A DNA stretch of 8,103 nucleotides from Spirochaetia bacterium (GTDB lineage: Bacteria; Spirochaetota; UBA4802; UBA5550): NCBI GenBank assembly GCA_031289575.1, contig JAITPE010000119.1, positions 1 to 8,103 on the forward strand. The letters run 5' to 3'. This document shows positions 1 through 6,913 of this stretch, piece by piece. The notes below the pieces were generated by a model. The model made no database searches, was not told the origin of the DNA, and saw only the letters and a program-made list of their open reading frames with translations. Positions within the stretch are counted from its first letter, which is position 1. Every line of letters begins with the position of its first letter. The translations under genes and the position numbers were made by a program.

Positions 1-337
1 AGGGCAAAACGGAAGAACCCGCCTCGTCGAGAATGTCCAATAGGGCTATTGCGGTAAATCCGTGATCTTTCGCTGCTTGCTTGTGCATTGCCGTATCCAG
101 ACGCTTTCCTGCATAAGCCGTGTTGGCGGTACTGATTTTTACCGCCACTTTTCCGGGCAGTTCCCGTCCCAGAGCCTTGTAAACCGCCGCTAATCCGGCA
201 GGGCTTATATCTCGTGTCATAAAGACTTTGGCCGCTGTTCTATTTTTGTTCATTTTCATTTTTATAAATTTTCCTGTGCAAAAAACTGCTACTGCTACTG
301 ATACTGTTAATGCTAATAGTAAAAACTTTTTCGTCAT
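1..337 (-). CDS. DUF362-family protein with N-terminal hydrophobic segment, 3' end outside window
   Basis: Not complete: 112 codons are visible, starting MTKKFLLLALTVSV, and the rest lies beyond the left edge. The start is supported by a GGGAGGA ribosome site just upstream (about 344-350). Residues 1-20 form a hydrophobic signal or anchor segment; C20 is preceded by A-V-F, a poor lipobox. After it comes the recognisable DUF362 start (KVFMTRDISPAGLAAVYKALGRELPGKVAVKIST, split here: VFMTRDISPAGL, then ELPGKVAVKIST) and then NTAYAGKR and KDHGFTAIALLDILDEAG. In relatives as I remember them, a stretch of about 35 residues (GEPGG...LI.DLV...GTIVEC) separates KIST from NTAYGGKR; here they are joined directly in frame. 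Members are often annotated as Fe-S centre proteins of unknown function. It is the last visible gene of the minus-strand cluster, 34 nt after the SUMF1-fold gene. Family call is fairly firm; function is unknown and the deletion may have inactivated it. Confidence 0.72.
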   Translation of the reverse strand, partial: MTKKFLLLALTVSVAVAVFCTGKFIKMKMNKNRTAAKVFMTRDISPAGLAAVYKALGRELPGKVAVKISTANTAYAGKRLDTAMHKQAAKDHGFTAIALLDILDEAGSSVLP

Positions 338-371
338 GATTTTCCTCCCAAAAAAATAATTCGCGGACACT

Positions 372-1209
<838 letters not shown>

Positions 1210-1217
<8 letters not shown>

Positions 1218-1281
1218 GTTGTGCCTCCAAGCAAAAAAGTGTTAAAACAAAGAGTAATAGTCCGAGCTTTTTCGTATTCAT
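1210..1281 (-). CDS. 23-aa signal-peptide-like mini-ORF upstream of the SUMF1-fold gene
   Basis: A short reading frame starting MNTKKLGLLLFVLTLF and ending CLEAQHE, preceded by a good ribosome site (AGGAG at 1288-1292 on the minus strand, 6-nt spacing). Basic residues followed by a Leu/Phe-rich core and an A-x-like end make it look like a free-standing signal peptide. Its stop (TAA) lies inside the start region of the SUMF1-fold gene, and its last codons contain that gene's Shine-Dalgarno sequence, so translation of the two could be coupled. It starts 25 nt after the CMD-cupin stop. Its beginning resembles the N-terminus of the DUF362-family gene further down (both begin with TKK followed by a leucine run, sharing ACGAAAAAG in the DNA). 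It could be a coupling leader, the remnant of a lost exported protein, or a chance frame. Expression is not shown. Confidence 0.4.
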
Positions 1282-1306
1282 AAGTATCTCCTATATTTTT
1301 TGATAA

Positions 1307-2359
1307 TTATTTAACTGCATTCGCATATTCTTCATCGGAAACGGGTTCGAGCCATGTGTTCTTGTTGGTTTGCGGATTGCATTCAACCGCCAAATGCGAG
1401 AACCAACTGTCGGGCGCGGCGCCGTGCCAGTGAACAGTGTCCGGCGAAATCTCCACTACATCACCCGGAAGCAGACGGCGGGCAGCCTTTCCGCGTTCTT
1501 GATAATAACCTACGCCGCCGACAACAATGAGAATCTGCCCGCCGGTGTGAGTGTGCCAATTGTTGCGGCAGCCCGGCTCGAAGGTTACATTGAACACGGG
1601 AACGCCGAGCCGTTTGTCCTGCGTCAAGGGTGCGAGCCACGATTTACCGGTGAAGTATTGCGCGAAACCCATATTTTCCTTGCCGAATGGGAACGGGCTG
1701 GTTTTTGCCCCGCCTCCGTTGATTTCGTTTTTCACGAGGGCAAGGATGGCTTGCGTCTGGGCGTCGGTGAGACCGTTATGTTTGCCGATGGCGATATGAG
1801 CATTAAGCTGCGGTTCAAGTCCGGGGACGGCGGCAAGCATCGCGATGGTCGCGACTTCACGGGTCTGCCAGTCCAAATTGTCACGACTGAAAATGTCCCC
1901 GAAAAGATGCGCTTTAAGAAACTCATCAATTGCCGGCGCAAAATCGTAGATTTCACCTTTGACAGGAGCGCCGACGAGCCGCGTCTGGTTCACCGTCCCG
2001 AACTCAATGCTCTTTCCGGCCGGGCGCGGGCCGGGCAATTTTCCTTGTGCGTCCTTACCGCCGCGCTTTTTCAAGACCTCCATGAACGTGCTAATCGCGT
2101 TCAAAGAGCGCGGGAAGCCGCAATAAGCGTAAGCCTGCACAAGGACTTCCTTGACCTCGTTAACAGTCAAACCGGCGTCGAGACCGGCGGCCAATTCTTC
2201 CTGTAATCGCGGCAAGTTGCCGACAGCGGTATGTGCCGCAATGGCGGCGATTTTCTGTTGTCTCAGATTCAAATTCATCCCCCCTGCTTTTAAATTGTTG
2301 ATACTTACTATTAAAATAATGCCTAATGCGATTATAAATCTTTTCATTATTCGACTCAT
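1307..2359 (-). CDS. Exported protein with two carboxymuconolactone decarboxylase repeats and a C-terminal cupin
   Basis: 350 residues. A hydrophobic signal or anchor segment covers about residues 5-25. CMD/AhpD-like repeat one is about 30-110 (EVKEVLVQAYAYCGFPRSLNAI around 68-89) and CMD-like repeat two about 150-215 (WQTREVATIAMLAAVPGLEPQ around 164-184). The cupin is about 250-335, with candidate metal ligands His269, His271, Gln275 and His310 in WHTHTGGQ and PDTVHWHGA. Gln takes the place of the usual Glu of cupin motif 1. CMD repeat one has one cysteine (Cys80) and no CxxC pair, so AhpD-type disulfide peroxidase chemistry is not supported. The substrate is unknown. The start is chosen for GGCGGAG about 8 nt upstream; the Met at residue 5 is an alternative. 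The gene diverges from a MerR-family gene across 151 bp carrying a MerR-type operator, so it is probably that regulator's target. Hand-counted GC is near 57% in two sampled lines, higher than the rest of the window. Confidence 0.9.
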   Translation of the reverse strand: MSRIMKRFIIALGIILIVSINNLKAGGMNLNLRQQKIAAIAAHTAVGNLPRLQEELAAGLDAGLTVNEVKEVLVQAYAYCGFPRSLNAISTFMEVLKKRGGKDAQGKLPGPRPAGKSIEFGTVNQTRLVGAPVKGEIYDFAPAIDEFLKAHLFGDIFSRDNLDWQTREVATIAMLAAVPGLEPQLNAHIAIGKHNGLTDAQTQAILALVKNEINGGGAKTSPFPFGKENMGFAQYFTGKSWLAPLTQDKRLGVPVFNVTFEPGCRNNWHTHTGGQILIVVGGVGYYQERGKAARRLLPGDVVEISPDTVHWHGAAPDSWFSHLAVECNPQTNKNTWLEPVSDEEYANAVK

Positions 2360-2388
2360 TCTTTTTGCTCCGCCTTTTTACTGTTTTT

Positions 2389-2415
2389 CTGTCTTGACAG
2401 TTTATCCGGCTGTCA
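2389..2415. repeat. Nested CTGTC/GACAG inverted repeats over the merR -35 region
   Basis: CTGTCTTGACAG (2389-2400) is a 5-2-5 palindrome, and its right half TGACAG pairs with CTGTCA (2410-2415) across 9 nt in a perfect 6-bp inverted repeat. The unit overlaps the TTGACA -35 of the merR promoter and lies in the leader of the CMD-cupin transcript. It could be a second protein-binding site or alternative small hairpins. The arms are short, so chance is possible. Confidence 0.35.
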
Positions 2416-2421
2416 TATATT
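2394..2421 (+). promoter_or_regulatory. Candidate promoter for merR
   Basis: TTGACA (2394-2399) and TATATT (2416-2421) are separated by 16 nt, a good sigma-70-like pair. Transcription would begin near 2428, giving a leader of about 80 nt that contains the dyad at 2432-2452 and two runs of nine T (2468-2476 and 2487-2495) before the ribosome site. With no terminator visible after merR, the transcript may continue into the two-gene cassette and perhaps trkA. Confidence 0.5.
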
Positions 2422-2423
2422 TG

Positions 2424-2454
2424 AGTACGCGGATTTGGAGTTACTCTAAGTCAA
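2424..2454 (-). promoter_or_regulatory. Candidate MerR-controlled promoter of the CMD-cupin gene
   Basis: On the minus strand a -35-like TTGACT (2454-2449) is followed after 19 nt by CGTACT (2429-2424), a weak -10. The over-long 19-nt spacer, filled by a dyad, is the hallmark of promoters that MerR-family activators untwist. The -35 is convincing; the -10 matches TATAAT at only three positions, so its exact place is uncertain. The transcript would have a leader of about 60 nt before the CMD-cupin start. Confidence 0.5.
2432..2452. promoter_or_regulatory. Probable MerR-family operator, 10-1-10 inverted repeat
   Basis: The half-sites are GATTTGGAGT and ACTCTAAGTC on the plus strand, separated by one T. 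They are inverted copies matching at 8 of 10 positions. The dyad lies between the -35 and -10 elements facing the CMD-cupin gene, and just downstream of the likely merR transcription start, so one bound dimer could activate the left gene and repress its own. The GGAGT/ACTCT core resembles operators I recall for AdhR/NmlR-type MerR regulators. That resemblance is from memory and has not been searched. Confidence 0.6.
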
Positions 2455-2510
2455 GCGTTTTTTAGAATTTTTTTTTGATTTTCCGATTTTTTTTTCTGGA
2501 GGGTTTTATT

Positions 2511-2933
2511 GTGTATACGGTACAACAGGTATCCAAAATGATGAATATTTCTGCCCATACCCTTCGCTATTACGATAATGAGGGCTTATTCCCTTTCGTA
2601 TCGCGAAGCGCGGGAAGCGGAGCGCGGGTATTTTCCGATGACGACCTTCAATGGGTCTATACAGTCCAATGTTTCCGTATGACCGACATGCCCCTTGCCG
2701 ATATAAAGCATTATATTGACCTCTGCGTAAAAGGGGATGAGACCATAGCGGAGCGTTACGAAATCATAAAAAAACAGAGCGGGATTGCCTCAAAAGAACT
2801 TGACATCATGCAGGAACGGGTAAAGATGCTTGAAAAAAAGGTGGATTACTATAAAGCTCTGCTTGATGGAACAGAAGGGGAAGATTATTGGAACCCTATT
2901 TATCTCAAACTGATGCGGTGCCTTGCTGATTAA
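2511..2933 (+). CDS. MerR-family transcriptional regulator, possible electrophile sensor
   Basis: 140 residues from a GTG start at 2511, chosen because GGAGGG (2498-2503) sits 7 nt upstream and translation from there gives the standard family opening M-Y-T-V-Q-Q-V-S-K-M. An upstream TTG at 2475 would add 12 unlikely residues. The N-terminal winged helix-turn-helix (about 1-70) has SAHTLRYYDNEGLFPF (14-29) and the ARVFSDDDLQWV wing and recognition region (38-49). A coiled-coil dimer helix covers about 78-118 (heptad-like KELDIMQERVKMLEKKVDYY). Cysteines are at 54, 72 and 137. Cys54 in VQCFRMTDMPLADIK lies where AdhR/NmlR-type regulators carry their reactive thiol (Cys52-54 in described members), so aldehyde or electrophile sensing is a reasonable inference, not shown. 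There is no C-terminal metal-binding or drug-binding domain. It is divergent to the CMD-cupin gene and probably autoregulated through the intergenic dyad. Confidence 0.9.
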   Translation: MYTVQQVSKMMNISAHTLRYYDNEGLFPFVSRSAGSGARVFSDDDLQWVYTVQCFRMTDMPLADIKHYIDLCVKGDETIAERYEIIKKQSGIASKELDIMQERVKMLEKKVDYYKALLDGTEGEDYWNPIYLKLMRCLAD

Positions 2934-2959
2934 TATGTTTTTTAGAGATCGCACATGCT
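2934..2959 (+). repeat. Left copy of 26-nt direct repeat flanking the Panacea cassette
   Basis: It begins at the first base after the merR stop. It reads TATGTTTTTT, then a variable stretch, then ACATGCT. Compared without gaps with 4086-4111 it matches at 21 of 26 positions. It carries an ATG (2955) at the position equivalent to the trkA start in the right copy. From that ATG, seven codons (MLQGGLK) end in TGA overlapping the panacea gene start as ATGA. Confidence 0.6.
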
Positions 2960-2974
2960 TCAAGGAGGCTTAAA

Positions 2975-3592
2975 ATGAAATCCTCATCAAACACAAAAAC
3001 AGTCATCGAAGCGGCAGCCTATCTGCAGCGCTTAACCAGCGAAACAAACTACATGAAGCTCATAAAACTGTTATATTTTGCTGACCGCTATCATCTAAGG
3101 CACTATTGTTTTCTGTTCACAGAAGACGACTATAGAGCTATGAAACTAGGGCCTGTCGGTTCCCAAACAAAAGATATATTAACACTGAATGATTTTTATA
3201 TTTATAATCTATCAGAAGAAGAACAGCAAACTATAAAGGATTCTGTCAGCTTAGTAGGTCAATATAAGATCAAAGTCAAATCCGACTCTACCCGAAATCT
3301 GTCTAAAAGTGCGATAGAAGCACTGGATTTTTCTGTGTCTAATTTTGGGGAGTTCGATACTTTTCTGTTATCGGATATTACACACGATTACCCCGAATGG
3401 CACCGGTACGCCAAAGACTTCGCAGCTCGTACGGTAAACTCGATAGAAATTCACCCTGAGGACATGTTTGACAATCCTGCGACAGACGCGCCCTATATTG
3501 CTAAATATCTAAAAGGCCTCGACCCATTTAAAGATGACACGGTTTTCCTTAAATCCATGAAACAGATTTATCTGTATGGGGATATAGCTTGA
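2975..3592 (+). CDS. Panacea-domain (SocA-like, DUF4065) protein, putative antitoxin
   Basis: 205 residues. The Panacea domain covers about 6-150, with the signature MKLIKLLYFADRYHL (27-41), DDYRAMKLGPV (51-61) and the late ITHDYPEW element (135-142). The family includes Caulobacter SocA, which neutralises the toxin SocB by presenting it to ClpXP, and many antitoxins paired with unrelated toxins. A C-terminal extension (about 150-205) could provide partner specificity. A strong AAGGAGG (2962-2968) stands 6 nt before the ATG. The next gene starts 1 nt after its stop, the usual antitoxin-toxin spacing, and the strong versus weak ribosome sites would favour antitoxin synthesis. It lies 41 nt after merR without a visible terminator and may share its transcript. 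The family is firm; the antitoxin role is inferred from context. Confidence 0.85.
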   Translation: MKSSSNTKTVIEAAAYLQRLTSETNYMKLIKLLYFADRYHLRHYCFLFTEDDYRAMKLGPVGSQTKDILTLNDFYIYNLSEEEQQTIKDSVSLVGQYKIKVKSDSTRNLSKSAIEALDFSVSNFGEFDTFLLSDITHDYPEWHRYAKDFAARTVNSIEIHPEDMFDNPATDAPYIAKYLKGLDPFKDDTVFLKSMKQIYLYGDIA

Positions 3593-3593
3593 A

Positions 3594-4058
3594 ATGGATT
3601 TGCCGGAAAATATTCTCCTTCTGTTCGATCCGAAGGCCGGAAAGGTTTTCAGGGGAAACTACCCGAAGGAATTAGAAGCCAGGGAGCATTCCTGTATTAT
3701 AATAACGTCATCAACAAAAAATGTATGTTATGTGTTTATGACATCTAAAAAAAATACCATAGATTTCTTGCACAGGGATGATGAAAAAGGTTTTGTGGAA
3801 CTTGGAACAGATTTTTCATCAAAATATTTTAATCACCCGCAAATTACCTATATTTCATGCCATAAAAACAAAATAAAAACTATCCCTAAAGAAGAAATTA
3901 TTAAAGGCTTACAAGACCACAGTATGCATCTTCAAGATGACGTTGATATAGATGTATTATATAAAATTTACGAGGCCATAAAAGAAACTAAAACTTTGCA
4001 AGACGAAGATAAAGAACAAATATTAAAAGGAACAGGATACCCATATGAAACTGAATAA
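3594..4058 (+). CDS. Unrecognised 154-aa protein, candidate toxin of the Panacea pair
   Basis: I do not recognise a named family. Several short beta-strand-like segments are visible (ENILLLFDP 5-13; CIIITSS 34-40; VCYVFMTSKK 44-53; GFVELG 66-71; ITYISCHKNKIKTIP 84-98), followed by a charged, helical C-terminus (about 99-148). The alternation and the TSKK and Y-I-x-C-x-x-N-K-I-x-T-I-P elements recall small SH3-like barrels such as MazF/PemK, but no catalytic residue pattern can be assigned. There is no signal peptide and no membrane segment. The start follows the Panacea stop by 1 nt with only a weak GGGGAT some 11 nt upstream, so translation is probably coupled. Hand-counted GC is about 33% over the first 420 nt, the lowest in the window, which suggests acquisition. 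Position and size fit a toxin; this is inference. It could instead be an accessory protein of unknown function. Confidence 0.7.
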   Translation: MDLPENILLLFDPKAGKVFRGNYPKELEAREHSCIIITSSTKNVCYVFMTSKKNTIDFLHRDDEKGFVELGTDFSSKYFNHPQITYISCHKNKIKTIPKEEIIKGLQDHSMHLQDDVDIDVLYKIYEAIKETKTLQDEDKEQILKGTGYPYETE

Positions 4059-4085
4059 ACCACAATTCATTGAATCAATAAATCT

Positions 4086-4111
4086 TATGTTTTTTCGGAA
4101 TCATACATGCT
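4086..4111 (+). repeat. Right copy of 26-nt direct repeat, overlapping the trkA start
   Basis: Reads TATGTTTTTT, CGGAATCAT, ACATGCT; it matches 2934-2959 at 21 of 26 positions without gaps. The last bases contain the trkA start codon (4107-4109) and the GGAA that serves as its weak ribosome site. Similarity stops abruptly on both sides of the 26 nt. Confidence 0.6.
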
Positions 4112-5456
4112 GATAGTAATACTCGGGGCCGGCGTTGTCGGTACTCAGATAGCGTCGCAGCTCATTGAGGAAGGAAAAGATGTAGTCATAATAGAGAGAA
4201 ATAAAGAGCGCGCAAAGTATGTTTCCGCCCGTCTTGATTGTATTGTCATAAACGAAGAAGGCACAAATATTGCCTCATTAAAAAATGCCGATATGGATAA
4301 GGCCGATATTTTCATAAGCGTTACCAATTCAGATGAGGTCAATATGATAGCCTGCGCTCTTGTCGCAAGCGAATTTGGCAATGTTAAGACCAAAATAGCC
4401 CGCGTCCGCAACCTTGATTACTCCGAGACAAAAATCATTGACAAGCCATTTTTCGGCATCGACTATGTTGTAAATACAGAGGTGGAGACAGCCCGCAAGA
4501 TCGCGCACACCGTAGCCCTTGGAGCCGCAAGCGATGTTGTCTTATTTGAAAATACCGATCTGCAGATGCGCAACATTCAGGTTGCGGAAGATTCGCTCTT
4601 CAAAGATAAACAAATTAAAGACCTCCACAATTACATAAAGGAGCCCTTCCTCATAGCCGGAATCGTAAGCAATAACAGTTTTGTAATTCCATCGGGCGAT
4701 ACCGTTATAAACAAAGACGACATACTTTACCTGCTCTCAAGCCCGTATGATTTCGCCAAAATGTTTGCGCATTCCGACCGCAGGAAGAGCAAAAGAATAT
4801 CCAGCATCATACTCGCGGGCGGAGGGGAAATAGGCTTCCTCGTGTGCCGCTACTTGGCCAACACCGGAAGAAAAATAACTCTAATTGAAATAGACTACGA
4901 GCTTTGCAAAGTTCTCGCCGAAAAATTTCCGGATGTCCTTGTAATAAACGCCGATATATCAGCCGAAGAAACCTTCACCGAAGAGAATCTCGGAAGCTAC
5001 GACCTTATCATCGCGGCTACAGACAATCAGGAACTGAACATCCTCACATCTGTTTACGCAAAACATATAGGGGTTAAGCACAGCATATCGCTTGTTACCA
5101 ATTCCAATTATATTCCGATAGCGGCTCAGCTCGATATAGATTCAACCATAAGCACCAAGCTCTCCACTGTTGACGCCATAATGAAATACATCCGCAAAGG
5201 CGACATAAAGAGCGTGAACAGCATATTTGATGGAAAAGCGGAAGTAATAGAATTTTCGATTGATGATGATAATATCATGGGACACAAGCTGCTCCGAGAT
5301 ATAAAGCTTCCTCCGGACACTTTGGTCTTATCGGTAGTGCGCAAAAAAAGATCATACCTGCCCGATGGTAATTTCATGATACTTCCGGGCGATGTTGTTA
5401 TCATTATTTCGGGCAAGGAATCCATTGCCCAGCTTGAAGAATTTTTCCTGGATTAA
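4107..5456 (+). CDS. trkA: Trk potassium transport regulator TrkA (NAD-binding, two RCK modules)
   Basis: 449 residues, the usual length for full TrkA. The protein is a duplicated RCK unit: RCK_N one with GAGVVG (7-12) and the acidic Glu30 after the second strand, RCK_C one at about 145-220, RCK_N two with GGGEIG (238-243) and Glu261, and RCK_C two at about 370-449 (ending LPGDVVIIISG...). Both nucleotide sites look intact. It forms the cytoplasmic ring that binds NAD(H) or ATP/ADP and gates TrkH for K+ uptake. The start has only a weak GGAA site (4097-4100) within the direct repeat. The assigned Met gives the canonical M-x-I-V-I-L-G-A-G opening, so it is kept. The trkH gene follows 2 nt after the stop, so the two are one operon. 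No convincing own promoter was found in the 48 nt upstream, so promoter displacement by the cassette is possible. Confidence 0.95.
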   Translation: MLIVILGAGVVGTQIASQLIEEGKDVVIIERNKERAKYVSARLDCIVINEEGTNIASLKNADMDKADIFISVTNSDEVNMIACALVASEFGNVKTKIARVRNLDYSETKIIDKPFFGIDYVVNTEVETARKIAHTVALGAASDVVLFENTDLQMRNIQVAEDSLFKDKQIKDLHNYIKEPFLIAGIVSNNSFVIPSGDTVINKDDILYLLSSPYDFAKMFAHSDRRKSKRISSIILAGGGEIGFLVCRYLANTGRKITLIEIDYELCKVLAEKFPDVLVINADISAEETFTEENLGSYDLIIAATDNQELNILTSVYAKHIGVKHSISLVTNSNYIPIAAQLDIDSTISTKLSTVDAIMKYIRKGDIKSVNSIFDGKAEVIEFSIDDDNIMGHKLLRDIKLPPDTLVLSVVRKKRSYLPDGNFMILPGDVVIIISGKESIAQLEEFFLD

Positions 5457-5458
5457 AC

Positions 5459-6913
5459 ATGCTGCATTTTAAAGCCATATTTAAAACCATCGCTATTCTT
5501 GTTTTAATAACATCTCTCTTTATGCTTTTGCCCGCCGGAATAGCGCTGTATTGCGGAGAAATGCCGGCTTTCAAAAGCTTCCTCATCTCAATAGCCGGTT
5601 CTGCCCTTCTCTGCGGATCATGCCTTTTTTTTACAAGAAAGTACAAGAACGATATTTTTTCAACAAGGGACGGATTCCTCTTTGTGACCATGAGCTGGTT
5701 CACGGTTTCGTTGATGGGCACCTTTCCTTATTTTTTATCCGGCGCTATTCCCGATTTTACCAATGCTTTTTTTGAAACAATCTCCGGATTTTCATCAACA
5801 GGCGCCACAATACTCAACGACATTGAGTCTCTTCCAAAATCCATTCTTTTTTGGAGAAGCCTGACAAACTGGATAGGCGGCATGGGAATTGTTGTTCTCA
5901 CTGTCGCCGTCTTCCCTCTTTTGGGCATCGGAGGACTTCAGCTTATCAAGGCCGAGGCTCCCGGCCCGACCGTTGACAGAATAACCCCGCGCATAACAGA
6001 AACCGCCAAGATCCTCTGGATCATATACATAGCTTTTACGGCCGCGGAGACTATACTTTTGCTGTTTGGAGGAATGAGCCTGTTCGACGCTTTGACCCAT
6101 ACATTCGGCACAATTTCAAGCGGAGGCTTTTCCCCTAAGGACAGCAGCATAGGATACTACCATTCGGCATATATAGAGTGTGTTGTAATCGTCTTCATGT
6201 TCTTATCCGGGGTCAACTTCGCCCTTCCCTATCGGCTTGCGGCCGGCAAGTCGCTGATGGTTTTCAGGGACACCGAGCTTAGGGCATATATAATTATATT
6301 GCTTACAGCAAGCCTGCTCATTTTTATAAATAAATTAGGGCCCGGTGATTCAATATTTAATACGGCGCGCACAGCAATTTTTCATGTAACCGCAATTCTT
6401 ACCACTACCGGTTTTAATACAACAGATTATGAAAAGTGGCCGTATTTTTCACAGATGGTTCTGTTCAGCCTATTTTTCATAGGCGCCTGTTCCGGGTCAA
6501 CAAGCGGCGGCATTAAGATTATACGGATCATCACTCTTTTGAAACAGGCGCTTAATGAGATAAAGCTTCTGCTTCACCCTCGGGGCGTATTCATTCTCAA
6601 AATAGGAAACAATGTTGTCAAAAAAAATATAGTCTATGCCATTGCCGGATTTTTCTTTTTGTATATCTTCACCGCTATTGTGCTGACATTCATAGTGGCA
6701 TCTTCGGGAGAGGATATTTTTACATCATTCAGCGCTGTTCTTTCGGCGCAGGGCTGCATAGGGCCGGCCTTCGGAGCGGCAGGCCCTTCCGGGTGTTACG
6801 TCTATTTTGCGGACTATGTAAAGTGGACTCTTTCATTCGCGATGATTATCGGAAGGCTTGAGTTGTACACGGTTCTTGTCCTCCTGACGCCGGGCTTCTG
6901 GAAAAAATACTAA
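5459..6913 (+). CDS. trkH: Trk potassium uptake protein TrkH (pore subunit)
   Basis: 484 residues, full family length, an inner-membrane protein with the superfamily's four M1-P-M2 repeats and many hydrophobic helices. The four selectivity-filter loops are visible: SSTGAT (112-117, Gly115), SSGGFS (220-225), TTTGFN (315-320, Gly318) and GCIGPAFG (432-439, Gly435). The intramembrane gating loop after the third pore is GSTSGGIKIIR (346-356). The C-terminus has IIGRLELYTVLVLLTPGFW, as is usual for TrkH. The fourth loop has Gly-Cys-Ile where many homologues have Asn-Asn-Val; the conserved Gly-Pro is kept, so function is expected. It imports K+, gated by TrkA. The ribosome site is weak and the start lies 2 nt after trkA, so translation is likely coupled. 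Confidence 0.95.
   Translation: MLHFKAIFKTIAILVLITSLFMLLPAGIALYCGEMPAFKSFLISIAGSALLCGSCLFFTRKYKNDIFSTRDGFLFVTMSWFTVSLMGTFPYFLSGAIPDFTNAFFETISGFSSTGATILNDIESLPKSILFWRSLTNWIGGMGIVVLTVAVFPLLGIGGLQLIKAEAPGPTVDRITPRITETAKILWIIYIAFTAAETILLLFGGMSLFDALTHTFGTISSGGFSPKDSSIGYYHSAYIECVVIVFMFLSGVNFALPYRLAAGKSLMVFRDTELRAYIIILLTASLLIFINKLGPGDSIFNTARTAIFHVTAILTTTGFNTTDYEKWPYFSQMVLFSLFFIGACSGSTSGGIKIIRIITLLKQALNEIKLLLHPRGVFILKIGNNVVKKNIVYAIAGFFFLYIFTAIVLTFIVASSGEDIFTSFSAVLSAQGCIGPAFGAAGPSGCYVYFADYVKWTLSFAMIIGRLELYTVLVLLTPGFWKKY

Larger units (their letters stand above)
2934..4111 (+). other. Putative inserted two-gene toxin-antitoxin cassette bounded by direct repeats
   Basis: Two tightly linked genes of low GC (about 38% and 33% by hand count of sampled lines) sit between merR and trkA, bounded by a 26-nt imperfect direct repeat. 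Deleting one repeat plus the content would leave merR and trkA 22 nt apart in the same direction, a plausible ancestral arrangement. No transposase or integrase is present, so the insertion mechanism is unknown. Recombination that duplicated the trkA start region is one possibility. The repeat includes a T6 run, which lowers its specificity somewhat. Confidence 0.45.

Noticed and set aside
1370..2206. Long plus-strand open frame of 278 codons opposite the CMD-cupin gene
   Set aside because: Its product has no recognisable motif and it lies entirely antisense to a gene with clear CMD and cupin signatures and a good ribosome site; high GC keeps the opposite frame open.
2458..2496. T-rich stretch before merR as a terminator
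   Set aside because: No GC-rich stem precedes the T runs; it lies in the leader between a good promoter and a good ribosome site.
2475..2510. Upstream TTG start for merR
   Set aside because: It would add 12 Phe-rich residues encoded by the T tracts and the ribosome site itself; the GTG at 2511 has GGAGGG at 7 nt and gives the normal family N-terminus.
4059..4106. Own promoter for trkA in the gap after the candidate toxin
   Set aside because: TTGAAT (4070-4075) has no acceptable -10 at 16-18 nt; other pairs match poorly.
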